The translations under genes and the position numbers were made by a program. This document shows positions 30,801-63,286 of a stretch of 64,000 bases of DNA, one piece after another. The stretch covers positions 219,541,320-219,605,319 of the forward strand of contig BTPG01000001.1 of NCBI GenBank assembly GCA_036245525.1, read 5' to 3'. Source of the stretch: Semisulcospira habei (taxonomy: Eukaryota; Mollusca; Gastropoda; Semisulcospiridae). Below the pieces are notes generated by a model. It was not told where the DNA came from, did no database searches, and saw only the letters and a list, made by a program, of their open reading frames with translations. Position 1 is the stretch's first letter; each line of letters starts with the position of its first letter.

Positions 30801-32290
30801 CATATTAGTTCAATTGGCACTAAATTATGTTTGTTCTTGAAATAGTACATTTGGAAAACAATGTGCACTTCAATGTCAAACACTCTACACCAATCGACCA
30901 TGATTGGGTGGTGTTAGAAAGTAGAATAGCACTAGTACTACTACTAGGGTTGATCGTATCCTGGGTTGTAGAATGCCAAGACTAAATGGATTCAATCTTC
31001 CACACATGGCAGCCAGCCTCCAAGTGCACATGATCAAGTCTTAATGACTTTTAATGCAGGTACGCATGCAAACTTGCCCAATACCACCCAGCCCCCTTCT
31101 CGTACTATTTCTGTATCTTTCTCAGGGTACCAGTGTTAGACAGTGTAGATGTTTGTAAACCTTGTCAGGTGTGATTAATTGGGGGTAATTGGTTTAGACG
31201 GACACTATCACTGCTGGTGTGGGTGGTATAAGTAATACTTGGGGAATGGAGAGATAAATGTTTGTTGTATTTACTATGCTAAATGTCCCATGTGTAACTC
31301 TATTCCTTTCGTGTATTTTCATTCAAAAGTGAATGGCATCAGTTTAGCTTTAGTAGAAGATGTACATTATAGCTGGAAGGGTCCAGAAAGTATAGTCTTG
31401 GGAAATGGAATATGAAGTATTTAGGTCAAGCCTGTTCCACAGATTGGCATGCGCTTAGAGGGTATGCTGGTGTGCGCTTCCTAGAGGTCAAGTTTTCTTG
31501 ACTGCGTGCGTGGAAGAGTTTTAAATTAGGCAGTACTGTAAATATGATTACCTGGTCCTTTGATGTACTCCTCACAAGTTCCCAAGATCACATTGCCATC
31601 TCGATCAGTACACAGAAACACACCTTAAAAATAATACAGTACAAAACAATAATACATTATTGTCCCCGTGGGGAAATTTTGGTGCAGCGCTATAATTAAA
31701 TACATCCATACAAAATGAAAACAATTTAAAAAGATACATGCATGTTCACATCTCATACATTCAGAAATGATAAATATTGTATATCCTTATCCGTCTTTAT
31801 TATCAATATTTTCTGGCATAATGTTCTCAAAGTTTGCTGCTGATACTGATATTTTTGTGTCAGTTACTGTCAGGTAACACACCCAGAGTGGGATTTTGTA
31901 CAACTTTTTAAAAAAAAAGACTTCAACATGTACTTTACTCGACTCATACAAATACTGAAATAAAATATTTTTTTCCTTCTTCGTATGTGTTTCCATGGAA
32001 GATTCAAGAGCTGTCTCAAAACAGACATGTATAAAGTATTTTATGAGATTAAAAAAATAATAATTTACAAATTTCCCACACCGATCAGTGTTCTCCCATC
32101 GCTCATCTTGATTTTCATACTTCTGTTCAGCCACTGTTCAAGATGCTGCCGGCCCTCACTTTTGACTTGCGGCTGGCTCGCTTCGCCCTGACAAATATTA
32201 AGACATTTTTTAGTTATACTGATCACTAATTTCATGTTGGTTGCTATTCTAAAGGAGTGTGGTGTTCAGTTTTCTTACCTCTCCTGCCAT
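6600..32290 (-). CDS. NAA38: NAA38 / LSMD1, NatC auxiliary subunit, 4 coding exons (gene-level entry)
   Basis: Join on the minus strand: 32290-32279, 32187-32082, 31623-31552, 6700-6600; 291 nt, 96 residues plus TAG. All introns are GT-AG and phases fit (0, 1, 1). The protein is a small Sm-like fold: helix region RQHLEQWLNRSMKIKM, then SDGRTLIG, then VFLCTDRDGNVILG, and a C-terminal EPRVLGLAMVPGHHILSI strand pair, all hallmarks of NAA38. The family member is the small non-catalytic subunit of the NatC N-terminal acetyltransferase, acting with NAA30 and NAA35 on nascent chains in the cytosol. Human NAA38 is about 125 residues; here the N-terminus is shorter. The start at 32290 has A at -3 and G at +4; an in-frame ATG 30 nt upstream (32320) has a weaker context and is an alternative. 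The last intron, about 24.9 kb, is packed with transposons. Identification is very secure; exact N-terminus less so. Confidence 0.93.
6701..7855. other. NAA38 last intron, no feature recognised
   Basis: AT-rich sequence with short uninformative frames. Confidence 0.5.
7860..8175. repeat. Dispersed repeat family B, copy 1
   Basis: Contains GGGCTGACTGTTTGATGGGA-type motifs, then AAAGCTGGCTAACGAACTCA and ATTACGGACTCTAAT. The same order recurs at 38540-38830 (plus), 37200-37430 (minus) and in part at 53755-53900. Class unknown. Confidence 0.65.
8654..9625 (+). mobile_element. Degenerate jockey-superfamily LINE (Rex1/CR1-like), internally deleted
   Basis: Recognisable reverse transcriptase blocks: SPGPDGICRRTLRY, then GVPQGCVLSPLLY, then FSDDSALLSL (catalytic DD), then LDLNVTKTKELIIDFRKQ. 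RT blocks between ADQLG and GVPQG are deleted. After the stop at 9127 shadows of the C-terminus continue (LSSGRRFRCP near 9515). It resembles the better-preserved copy at 14.85-15.68 kb. Confidence 0.8.
9600..9655. repeat. CA/TA microsatellite
   Basis: Short (GT)n, (CA)n and (TA)n runs just past the LINE remnant. Confidence 0.8.
9765..10091 (+). mobile_element. 5'-truncated L2/CR1-like LINE 3' end
   Basis: Carries the end of an RT protein (frame with FKSQLKTHLFQSHYS) and a tail of GCGCTTTATAAATATAATT followed by (ATT)n, the standard end of L2-like elements in many animals. Confidence 0.65.
10440..10700. repeat. Poly-C tracts in low-complexity DNA
   Basis: Three C runs near 10451-10474, 10519-10537 and 10669-10690. 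The proline-rich frames here are artefacts of these runs. Confidence 0.8.
10905..11020. repeat. Minisatellite-like CTAGTTCTGTTATTTCAC repeats
   Basis: Three to four imperfect copies of a unit with ACCTAGTTCTGTTATTTCAC. The rest of 10100-11537 shows nothing recognisable. Confidence 0.6.
12015..12082. repeat. (GT)n then (GAGT)n microsatellite
   Basis: About 26 GT units followed by four GAGT units. Confidence 0.9.
12083..12335 (-). mobile_element. SINE-like element family C, copy 1
   Basis: Shares GCTTTACGTCCCGCAAGCGA, CTCAGGACGTGCCTGC and the AGGGCAGACCCGGTGGGGG end with copies at 15704-16084 and 44144-44483. No target-site duplication could be confirmed in this copy because it abuts microsatellites. 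Confidence 0.6.
12336..12520. repeat. (GT)n and poly-T tracts
   Basis: (GT)13 at 12336-12361 and a T run at 12493-12518. Confidence 0.85.
12696..14299 (-). mobile_element. 5'-truncated RTE-type LINE copy, 13-bp TSD
   Basis: Flanked by tttcaacatgaat at 12683-12695 and 14300-14312. Reads on the minus strand from an NRPSPPD region through RT (FRKNRSCTDQIATLRIIVEQ, YVNFVDYEKAFDSV, GVRQGCLLSPF, LDFADDLALLSHTHQQM) to the C-terminal WGWIGHSLRKP and KRKRGRPRNSWRRD. The 3' end is GGCGTAAGTAAGTAAG. One in-frame stop near 13733 breaks an otherwise open RT, so the copy is dead but young. RTE/BovB affiliation is inferred from the RT and the CFDP2-like endonuclease of sister copies. Confidence 0.9.
14313..14500 (+). 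mobile_element. Family A foldback repeat, partial copy 2
   Basis: Contains GAGAAAGAAACACTCTTAGA, ATTTCGGGTAAATACCC and GATTAGCCGCTACTTATCTT as in the copies at 895, 35500 and 50552. Confidence 0.6.
14853..15678 (+). mobile_element. 5'-truncated Rex1/CR1-like LINE, open C-terminal ORF
   Basis: An uninterrupted frame to the stop at 15506 carries LVDWCSENDLELNVSKTKEV, FKFLGSIISSDLGW, FLRQLRKLGMSRGIM and LPSGRRFRALKTRTSRF, the end of an RT protein. The 3' UTR ends in two TCTTATG-like units at 15663-15677. RT catalytic blocks upstream are missing by 5' truncation. Confidence 0.82.
15704..16084 (-). mobile_element. SINE-like element family C, copy 2, 12-bp TSD
   Basis: Flanked by ctctactgaata at 15692-15703 and 16085-16096. 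In its own orientation it begins CCCACCCGGGTCTGCC and ends GGGACGTTAAGCAATGTACA with an AATC-type tail. 381 bp, no ORF. Retroposition is supported by the duplication; the RNA polymerase III boxes were not found. Confidence 0.75.
16097..16861. other. NAA38 intron, no feature recognised
   Basis: Short frames without similarity. The end, taaatgtgcccca (16862-16874), is the 5' target duplication of the next element. Confidence 0.5.
17227..17831 (+). pseudogene. RTE LINE part 1: apurinic endonuclease domain
   Basis: Open from MGTWNVKTMYQSGKSAQIAA through ISEARWTQSG, IHYAPTNDSNEEE and DFNAKIGEDN to a stop at 17830-17832 in the HKAMWV*PDHTTENQIDHI motif (Trp or Lys codon lost). The longer open frame starting at 17089 includes 5' UTR. 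Similar to craniofacial development protein 2, which is itself RTE-derived. The coding frame goes on after the stop to ASDHHLL at 17937-17950, then is cut. Confidence 0.85.
17995..18765 (-). pseudogene. C-terminal part of the zinc-finger LINE ORF
   Basis: 256 codons open: RT thumb (YRGCIITSDAKLDKEVDSRL), LTTLLYGSESWALYRSQLRL, AWHVSRMEDHRLPKITLFGE, GAPKKRYKDCLKKSL and the final C-x2-C...H-x4-5-C/H finger. The finger presumably binds template RNA or target DNA; that is inference. Confidence 0.8.
20136..22487 (-). mobile_element. RTE-type LINE copy nested in the zinc-finger LINE, 14-bp TSD
   Basis: Duplication taggtgggcctgat at 20122-20135 and 22488-22501. Reads minus from the endonuclease end (ASDHHLLTLRIKLKLKKS) at 22387 through RT to RPRNSWHRDLQADIK near 20200 and a GGCGTAAGTAAAA end with an A tail. 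5'-truncated inside the endonuclease. RT is open for 414 codons, then has frameshifts near 21150-21310 and 20700. It is closer to the 12.7 kb and 63.3 kb copies than to the 41.1 kb copy. Confidence 0.92.
22511..22532. repeat. T/A homopolymer inside a LINE coding region
   Basis: About 20 T (Lys codons on the minus strand) next to the nested insertion's duplicated target site, in the basic linker of the zinc-finger LINE. Confidence 0.8.
22765..23490 (-). pseudogene. AP endonuclease domain of the zinc-finger LINE
   Basis: 241 codons: RRLNIDIAVLSEVRLPDEGS at the start, SGMGFMVKTSIATKLENLPT, LLSVYSPTLLAEP, ILGDFNAKVGQ and CHTDHHLVRCKLRL. The element's 5' end lies just before this, so the first conserved endonuclease strand is lost. 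Confidence 0.82.
23607..24875 (+). pseudogene. RTE LINE part 2: linker and N-terminal half of reverse transcriptase
   Basis: One open frame over 420 codons: a charged linker (KKIEVRKQKKAVVNNSRKRA), NRPTPPAPP, EEIRRAVAFLKNSKAAGLDG, ADWKEGYLIKPPKKGDLSKC, FRKNRSC, and DYEKAFDSVDRETLWKLLRH. It is cut at 24875 inside EQRR by the DIRS element; the last six codons of the long frame belong to that insertion. The open state suggests recent activity. Confidence 0.88.
24876..25094. repeat. DIRS 3' inverted terminal repeat
   Basis: Outer end TTCATTTTTCTCTAAAAGG, inner part from GATGACATGACTTTGTGG to CTACCGGATCCGGTCACGAG and on to about 25094, inverse of 29571-29745. Confidence 0.88.
25131..25226. repeat. 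DIRS internal complementary region
   Basis: 25131-25183 is the complement of the low-coordinate outer end (TAAGTATTTTTCGAAAAAAT part); 25184-25226 is the complement of the high-coordinate outer end (TTTGTTTCCTCAAAAACATT). In DIRS1 this region is thought to template joining of the ends in the circular intermediate. Confidence 0.88.
25330..26727 (-). CDS. DIRS tyrosine recombinase ORF
   Basis: 465 codons, no stop. The first hundred or so residues overlap the RNase H and spacer region of another frame; the recombinase begins near SCLEVVRQALGARGYSGAAV. N-terminal core-binding part has RPSTIRVYEGKWRILCSW and LGLAPITVRGYLSMIADTYR. The catalytic part shows an Arg in ATAARVSKLHALSAH, the H-x-x-R pair in IRAHEVRAMATSIAF, and the Tyr in GWKTESIFARFYLRDLAGQ. 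These are the expected active-site residues of the DIRS integrase, which inserts circular DNA without target duplication. The ORF appears functional as far as sequence shows. Confidence 0.88.
   Translation of the reverse strand: MEPPASPLRLPDSRCPCLGCRCSLHSLGWPCGLRLPPDGPRTQSPPQASGLLGGPPVSRSVRLEPLLDHRPSHPRHGPAPAASHPTHHAQATAPAAVPPLPGAAPPSCLEVVRQALGARGYSGAAVEAIAAARRPSTIRVYEGKWRILCSWCSEHGLTPTELTNPQLADFFLWLLQELGLAPITVRGYLSMIADTYRHLGLPDPGTCKDLANLMGHFGIQRPTHRSLLPRWDLPWVLTWLNSACFEPLPLARFADVTRKTCFLLALATAARVSKLHALSAHPTCLQFRADGSVQLLTDPAFLAKNRSPLTAPQVITVWPLSNQPLSRETRQQDPVRALRVYLRRSKAFRRGRSRLFLPLRPSRNDITAQTISSWLHWVIRSAYQDISPQGAKRLHIRAHEVRAMATSIAFDRNCAVKDIVAAVGWKTESIFARFYLRDLAGQRENLALVGDIAAAQHSLPAPPAP
26256..26867 (-). 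pseudogene. DIRS RNase H tail and spacer, RT core deleted
   Basis: This frame holds DPQVDLFATRWNHQLPLFVS, DALAWAVDALSIPWDGLVAY and APFAWNRSWTTDLLILATD, typical of the stretch from the end of RNase H to the recombinase in DIRS. About 26790 it joins directly to an RT start (GNWLALFPDDPWICDTILDG, then LRIAFRSPPP) in another frame, so the RT catalytic blocks and most of RNase H are missing. Confidence 0.78.
26555..28216 (-). CDS. DIRS gag-like ORF reading into an RT stub
   Basis: 553 codons. Recognisable parts: a proline run encoded by the G-homopolymer at 27775-27804, PPGFKELRDAFSAHLQLATS, DKTTSLVRNTLACAGFLELL (helical capsid-like segment), NAMAASANCDLMRRDALLLA, then the RT N-terminal GRLAFFRGNWLALFPDDPWI. 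Everything after IAFRSPPP is out of frame. Gag of DIRS elements is thought to form the particle; assignment here is by position and composition. Confidence 0.7.
27775..27804. repeat. G homopolymer in DIRS gag
   Basis: About 30 G; a likely site of length variation and assembly error. Confidence 0.85.
28024..29013 (-). CDS. DIRS first ORF: cysteine motif and Arg/Ser-rich region
   Basis: 329 codons. Near the N-terminus a possible metal-binding cluster (CSQCADFQWPTDDHAVCLPC, then a further CSSDHLCDIC). The middle and end are a basic Ser/Arg region (RDRRHPSSSRAHSRSPSRRS), as in RNA-binding gag N-termini. It overlaps the following ORF by 193 nt in another frame; a frameshift or separate gag ORFs are both possible. 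Confidence 0.6.
   Translation of the reverse strand: MFGLDALACIDDLAMPFVCCRTRMLTCSQCADFQWPTDDHAVCLPCAGCSSDHLCDICATWPEMLWSDLWSFYRRERPPPATSHPAPVATSAAFMVTTAPSRPGLTERNPRRVSALSADQRTATAATPADPSGGSVCRQSARLTEPGLQQSALSRPTLTGLPHQSLPDKPADPSGGSERRHSALLSESRQERRQPQSARRSHAPDSSRSTFSSRHSRSPLERRRKDRSSHRDRRHPSSSRAHSRSPSRRSTRSPRHLRHRPSSPRPCPSPAGRCPRSRPRSHAPDRTLPRAYLRSPRHSPQRSSLPARPRASRDFQDSSCPLFGLRLSR
29571..29770. repeat. DIRS 5' inverted terminal repeat
   Basis: Inverse of 24876-25094 over its inner part; outer end (reading minus) TTTGTTTCCTCAAAAACATT differs from the other terminus and is copied in the internal complementary region. Confidence 0.88.
29771..30543 (+). pseudogene. RTE LINE part 3: RT palm with FADD and C-terminus
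   Basis: Resumes with TQLDDLDFADDLALLSHTHQ, SSQVGLTIHKQKTKTMRLNA, ESFTYLGSIIDK, then ILKIHWPEKISNVRLW and WIGHSLRK. Frame shifts near 30025 and 30098 and a stop near 30338 show decay. Confidence 0.85.
30557..31551. other. NAA38 intron between RTE and exon 3, nothing recognised
   Basis: AT-rich, no coding similarity or clear repeats. Confidence 0.5.
31552..31623 (-). CDS. NAA38: NAA38 coding exon 3 (LCTDRDGNVILG)
   Basis: 72-nt exon with acceptor TTTTTAAG and donor GTAATC. Codes VFLCTDRDGNVILGTCEEY and the residues IKGP; the CTDRDGN turn is the most diagnostic NAA38 motif. Too short to show as an isolated open frame. Confidence 0.92.
31624..32081. other. NAA38 intron between exons 2 and 3
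   Basis: 458 bp, no repeat seen. An open frame runs from exon 2 into it but has no similarity beyond the donor. Confidence 0.6.
32082..32187 (-). CDS. NAA38: NAA38 coding exon 2 (Sm1 start)
   Basis: Acceptor TTTGTCAG precedes GGCGAAG. Codes 35 residues and one extra base, including the LEQWLN helix and the MSDGRTLIG strand. Donor is GTGTGG. A longer open frame reads through the donor, but it leaves all family similarity at that point. Confidence 0.9.
32279..32290 (-). CDS. NAA38: NAA38 coding exon 1
   Basis: Codes only M-A-G-E, followed by donor GTAAGAAA. Strong start context (AAAATGG). Non-coding 5' sequence continues upstream toward the shared promoter; an in-frame ATG at 32320 would add ten residues. 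Confidence 0.75.
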
Positions 32291-32603
32291 TTTGATGTCT
32301 CTCCGGTCTCGAAGTGTCATTTGGTCACAAACAAGAAAGATAACTCTACAAATAAATAATAAATTTCTAGTAGTTTTTGTCTTTATTTAATTTTTTTTCA
32401 ATCAGACAACAAGTGTGATATTACGTTGATGCAATTACACATAGACTAATTTATTTTTAACTTAAATTACATTCTTAAATTACATTGTCAGTGGCAGACA
32501 AGGTAACTCACATGTGTAAATAAAAATTGTTAACTTCCGCTTTTCTGTTGATATTGGCAACCAAGCGTCAGGCTGTTAGAGGCAGATCGAGTAGAGGGCC
32601 ATA
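32291..32603. promoter_or_regulatory. Divergent intergenic region, likely bidirectional promoter of NAA38 and CYB5D1
   Basis: 313 bp separate the two start codons and must hold both 5' leaders and the transcription starts. The middle is AT-rich (TAAATAAT and poly-T stretches) with no clear TATA box, and no transposon is recognisable in it although both flanking introns are full of them. Bidirectional promoter function is inferred from the head-to-head layout. Confidence 0.6.
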
Positions 32604-58611
<26,008 letters not shown>

Positions 58612-59129
58612 ACACTTCTGTTATTTGAAAATGTTCAATATTGACCTCACTTAGGCATGAAAACATCTGTATCTGACGTCTCCATTCATGCTCAATTGTC
58701 CACCACTTCACCGCTGAAAAAAACTGAACATCACCCAACTGCAAGAGGTTTATTCCTTGTGAACCCCTGCAGTTGTGATCCTCATGAGGATCTATATACC
58801 TCTTGCAGAAACCACTTTGTATCCAAGTCCTTTGACTGATGGGGATCTTTGATGTTCAGTTTACAACACTGCTTTTAAAAACAGTCTGTATGTGCTGGCT
58901 TTGAAGAGGTTAACCCCTGTCTACATGCATACCCCAGTACTTTGGCTCCATACACTATGCAGTTAATGGATGGCCTCACTAAAGCATAAACACTTGTCCT
59001 TGTTTATTTAACCACCTTGTGCATGCAGTGACCGGTACTGGAAGCATAAAATAAATACTTAACTTTTATTTAACCGTTTTGTGCATGCAGCCACCGATAC
59101 TATAAGCATCCACACTGGTCCACCTGTAT
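58612..59129. other. Probable CYB5D1 3' UTR
   Basis: Follows the stop codon. It includes duplicated copies of ATTGACCTCACTNAGGCATGAA and related sequence, and a GTGCATGCAG...ACCG repeat at 59020-59100. AATAAA at 59050. Confidence 0.45.
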
Positions 59130-59130
59130 T

Positions 59131-59341
59131 TTACCCATGTAGCCCCAATGCACTACAGCAGGGAATGGATCAACGCATCATAATGCAAGGGTAGTGCCAG
59201 ATTAACTAGGTGTCTGATGGCACCAGGCTAATCTGGCACTATCCTTGAATTATCATGCTGGATCCATCTCCTGCAAATGGTACAGCCGGTAGGTTATACC
59301 ACCCAAATTTGGGAACTGCGGCCATGGGTTAAATGAGTTAA
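59131..59341. mobile_element. TTAA hairpin element family D, copy 9
   Basis: Left TTACCCATGTAGCCCCAATG, stem at 59180-59255, right ATGGGTTAAATGAGTTAA. Confidence 0.75.
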
Positions 59342-59537
59342 CCGCCTTGTGCAAGCAGCCACTGGTACTGTGAACAGCAGTGGTGGCTACATGCGCAATG
59401 CGGTTAAATAAAAATGGACAAGTGTTTATGCTTCAGTCAGGTGATCCATTAGCATGCTCAAGGGGGTTAAAGGATGACATCATTTTACAGATTCTGTCAA
59501 ATGGTTGTAGTGTCTACCTATGTACTCCCCACCACCC

Positions 59538-59919
59538 TTAACCCTTTTAGCCCCAGCACCCTACAGCGGGTGATTGACCATGAAAATTCAAGGGTAGTGC
59601 CAGATTAGCTTGGCGCCTGAAGGTGCCAAGCTAATGTGGCACTACCCTTAAATTTCATGATCAATCCACCTCCCGCAACTGGTACATAGTCGTTAAGTAA
59701 CACTTCCAAAATTTGGGGGAGCTGGGTGGTTCGGTGGTAGAGCGTCCGACTCTCATCCAAAAGGTTGTGAGTTCGAACCCAGCTGGGGTCAAAATTTGTA
59801 CAGACCTCTTTTGGGTGCCCCGTCTTTGAAATCACCTTTGTGGTGGACAAAAGACATTAAGCCCTAAACGTTTAACTTCCAAAATTTGGGAAATGCACCC
59901 GTGGGGCTAAAAGGGTTAA
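59538..59919. mobile_element. TTAA hairpin element family D, copy 10, split by a SINE
   Basis: TTAACCCTTTTAGCCCCAGC to GGGGCTAAAAGGGTTAA. Stem at 59586-59655. A SINE at 59718-59874 interrupts the right half. Confidence 0.85.
59718..59874 (+). mobile_element. Short tRNA-derived SINE, 16-bp TSD
   Basis: Duplication acttccaaaatttggg at 59702-59717 and 59875-59890. A box region GGTTCGGTGGTAGAGC and B box GAGTTCGAACCC in a tRNA-like head; body ends GACATTAAGCCCTAAACG. 157 bp. Not a tRNA gene: the 3' acceptor strand is absent. Confidence 0.85.
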
Positions 59920-60355
59920 CACAGTTTTCCTGTTGCTCTTATTTCCACCATTTTGTTGGAACCTATAGACATAGGAATAGGAAGATATTTTTCTTTTGGG
60001 GGAGCCCAGCAGGGGGAGGGGGGGGGGGGATAGGGAGAGGGAATCTCTGCGCCCCCTAAACTCCCCACATACCCCCAGTTCCTATGCCACCGTCATCTTC
60101 ACACAGTCCTCATTCAATTTTTTACAGTTAAAAATCATCATTGAAAGCCGTTTCCCTGTCAACATTCCAAGATGTCACAATACTAAGTATTAATAAGACA
60201 TGTCTATTGAATTTAACAAAGGAATTATTTAACTTCTTGTACATTTATTAGTCTGTATACTTTGTTATCAGACATCTTATTGTAAGAACCGTGAGAAAGT
60301 ACATGTATGTACAGTACTTTTGTATACTGGTGACTTTATTGTGTGAATGTCTGCA

Positions 60356-60410
60356 TTAATTGCCTTCTGCATGCAGCCACTACTGTTGGCTGCATGCACA
60401 ATGGGGTTAA
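60356..60410. repeat. TTAA hairpin (GCATGCAGCC family)
   Basis: TTAATTGCCTTCTGCATGCAG and inverse, loop near 60382; right TTAA shared with the next element. Confidence 0.65.
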
Positions 60411-60495
60411 CCCTTTGGCTGTCCGTCGCAATTTTTGTCACGAGGATTCATGCAGGAATCACAACAAAAACGGCTACCGACAGCTAAAGAGTTAA
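60407..60495. repeat. TTAA hairpin (CCCTTTGGCTGTC family)
   Basis: TTAACCCTTTGGCTGTCCGT against GACAGCTAAAGAGTTAA; inner arms GTCACGAGGATTCATGCAGGAA form a smaller fold. Confidence 0.65.
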
Positions 60496-61160
60496 ATGTG
60501 AATGCATCTCTCTGTGTAGCTCTCAGTGCATATGTGTGTGTTTATTTGTGTATGTGTCTGTGCATACACTCACCCATATAAATATATTGTAACAAGATTC
60601 AAGACAATGTAAAACTTGTCACAAAGGTAGTGGGCATTCCCTGGAGAATTTGTGTGCTTTTTGTGACAGATCTTTCAGTTGTGAAATGCTCATGCAGCCT
60701 CCACAAGTTTTGTGAAAATTCGTCACAAAGCTGGCAGGAACTTCCAGAAACAGCGTCAAAATTTTTTTCACAATTATTACTAAGCTCATGGAGTGTCTAT
60801 AAACGTCCAAGTACTCAAGAGATCATCAGACTGAAGTGCACTGCAGTGGGCCCGCGCACAAATGTGTGCGGGCCCACTGTGGTCAACATCAGCCCAATGA
60901 TCTTTTGTGCACTGGGGTTACAACCAAACATTTTGTCAGAAAGTACCCTGGGACTTCAGAGTGTCAGAGCTTTGTTACAATTTTCACCTTGTCACAAAGC
61001 TTGTGGAGACTCCATGAGCAGACACACTTTCTGACATGATTATTTTTTAAACCATCAGACCAACTGAAAAGACTAAATGTTTTTTAAAAAAAAGAATAAA
61101 AGAATACGTTTATCAAGATACAAGTCAAAAGAAACAAAATCAATAGCATGGCCATCGAAG
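60496..61160. other. Intergenic sequence with hairpin
   Basis: No gene. A strong palindrome AGTGGGCCCGCGCACA / TGTGTGCGGGCCCACT lies at 60845-60880; a related GGCCCGCACAAGCCATTGGG sequence is at 56767. Confidence 0.5.
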
Positions 61161-61171
61161 CTGTGATGGAC

Positions 61172-61177
61172 TTTATT
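61172..61177 (-). promoter_or_regulatory. Candidate poly(A) signal of an off-window minus-strand gene
   Basis: AATAAA on the minus strand, with unique AT-rich sequence upstream of it to about 62690. No coding exon was found in the window, so this is only a possibility. Confidence 0.2.
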
Positions 61178-61420
61178 TCAAAACATTTATGTAATGTACA
61201 AACAAAACATTACCAACAAATATATACAGAAAACAATCGCTGCTAGAAAATAAAAACGCAATACTGAATATTTTGAAAAACACTGGACAACACTGTACAA
61301 CTCGGCAATATGTAATATTTCACAAAAGTTCTGACTGACAACATTAAAGCATCAGTTTCCATTTATAAAGTCAATCTATATAACCCTTGTGTAACATCTT
61401 GGGTATTAAGTATCTCTGCA

Positions 61421-61491
61421 TTAATCCCTTTGTTTATACAACCGCCCTTACTGTTTGAAGTACTGGTGGTTGCATGTACAAAGGGGTCAAT
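61421..61491. repeat. TTAA-type hairpin
   Basis: TTAATCCCTTTGTTTATACA and inverse TGTACAAAGGGGTCAA; right end mutated. Confidence 0.6.
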
Positions 61492-61494
61492 TCA

Positions 61495-62690
61495 TTTACC
61501 AAATGTGATGCACATACCCATTCACATTTGTCAACATGTTTGTGGATGTCCATAGCAATTTTTTAAAAGTGATTCCTACAGGATTAGTGCAAACTGGTGA
61601 TTCATGGGTGACAGTGAGAAAAATTGAAATAACTGAAAACAGTCCATGGACGAACTACGTCTAGTGATCCATGGCAAGCACAAGTAATAAATTCTCACAA
61701 GTCCCTGCAGATGCTGGGGCTCTTGAGAATGTTTACCTCTTGCAGACTTAACAGGCTGGCTGAAGGACCATTCTGTCTTAACAAAAAAGCTGAAATTCAG
61801 CACTTTGGGATTTTGAAAAAGCTGAATCAGTCTCCAGGACAGAAAACTGTCACCCACGGTGACTGTTTCAGCCCGTAAGCCAAAACAATGTGCTGCATTT
61901 TTCAACTCTCATACAACTACCTTCAATCTTTTCATGTGAATATACAGAGTCTTACGTAGGTGTTCAGGTGATACTGAGAATTCCACTCGAGTGTATTTAA
62001 AACCTTATCCATCCTATGAGCTAAAGTAAGTGAATCAGGTTTAAAGACCACAAGAGTGAGATTTTCAGTATCATCTATACACACTAATGTAAGAGTTTAT
62101 TTCTCACACAGCTTTCTGCTTGCAGTGATCTGATGCGAGTTGGTTTTCTGAACACCTCAACAACACAGCTTTCATATGGCCTGGCAAAAAAACTTGCACA
62201 TAAATGTTCTACATGATGAAATAATGCAATACATGCCATCAGTTTCAGTTGTCACCAAACAAAATTAATAATATCATTGCACATGAGCAGAAAATATGTA
62301 AATTTCGCTTCTGCTCCTGTCTCTGCAGTTTTTCTTGACCAGACTTTCTTTGTGTGGCCATTCACACACCAGTGTCTACAGCTATCACACCGTGTAATAC
62401 GCTCAATGTGTGTCATACTTTGTGTGATACACTCATGGTGTACCACACATTGTCTGGTATGACTTTTTCACATGAAGGCGTAAAGATGGAGGTGTGTAAG
62501 AAACTGGTATACAGCACAGAGAGTGGAAATGCTCAGACCGTCTGTGTATGGAGTTTGGTAATAAAACTTTGCAATACAACACTAGTAAACAGAAGAAAAA
62601 GAAAAATGCAGCACTCAAAAAAAAATCCTGTTGTTCATGTCTGTTTCTCTTCATGTGCTGGTATGTACTTGAATGCATACATGTATCATG
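61495..62690. other. No gene recognised
   Basis: AT-rich unique sequence; short frames show no similarity. Confidence 0.45.
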
Positions 62691-62695
62691 TTGGG

Positions 62696-62850
62696 GTTAA
62701 AAGCCCTCCAAAGACTACATCCCCACTTCAAAGGTCGAACAACTAAGACAGCTCAAGGATGGTTCCAATACAGTTTTCCGCCTAAAGGTGCCAAGCTATT
62801 TTAGCACAACCGTTGGACTATCACAGTTGTTTTATCTCCTATCAGAGGAT
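62696..62850. mobile_element. TTAA hairpin element family D, copy 11 (decayed)
   Basis: Contains GACAGCTCAAGGATGGTTCC and AGGTGCCAAGCTATTTTAGC in family order; ends are eroded. Confidence 0.55.
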
Positions 62851-62854
62851 AATG

Positions 62855-63285
62855 AAAAACAAGAAAGGCAAAGCCATTATGGCTCACATGTATGACCTAT
62901 TTACATGTGTGACCTTTGTGACAATAAGGGCTGTCTGCACCAGCAAAATCCATGTTTTCTCAAAATGTAAGCATTTTTCACACATGTCAACCCCCCCCCC
63001 CCCCCTTTGACACAAGTCAACTAAATTAGTATGCATAGGATGGTCTTATCATCAGCTATCTTTGTGCCAAATTTGATTGAAAAATTTGCAAAAATGTTGA
63101 TAATACCTACAACTTTATAAAACAAGAAAGGCAAAGCCCTTATGGCTCATGTGTATGACTGATCCACATGCGACAATAAGTAAGGGATGGCTTCTGCACC
63201 AACAAAACCCATGTTTTCTCAAAATTTAATCAGTCAAACCCCAGGGACCCTTGACCTTTTCAATGAGCTGACTAAATTAGTATAC
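62855..63285 (-). mobile_element. Inverted copies of the 34.6 kb end module
   Basis: AACAAGAAAGGCAAAGCCAT at 62859 and again at 63122; each is followed by TATGGCTCAYRTGTATGAC and CCATGTTTTCTCAAAAT. The stretch to 63110 also matches the last tandem unit (AACCTTTATC-free, with GCCAAATTTGATTGAAAAAT). A poly-C tract splits the first unit at 62990. Confidence 0.65.
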
Positions 63286-63286
63286 A

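Noticed and set aside
31787..32134. A 115-codon minus ORF as a separate gene
   Set aside because: It starts inside NAA38 exon 2 in another frame and runs through the donor site into the intron; no similarity beyond overlap.
59718..59795. Functional tRNA gene
   Set aside because: A and B boxes are present but the acceptor stem does not close and a SINE body and TSDs surround it.
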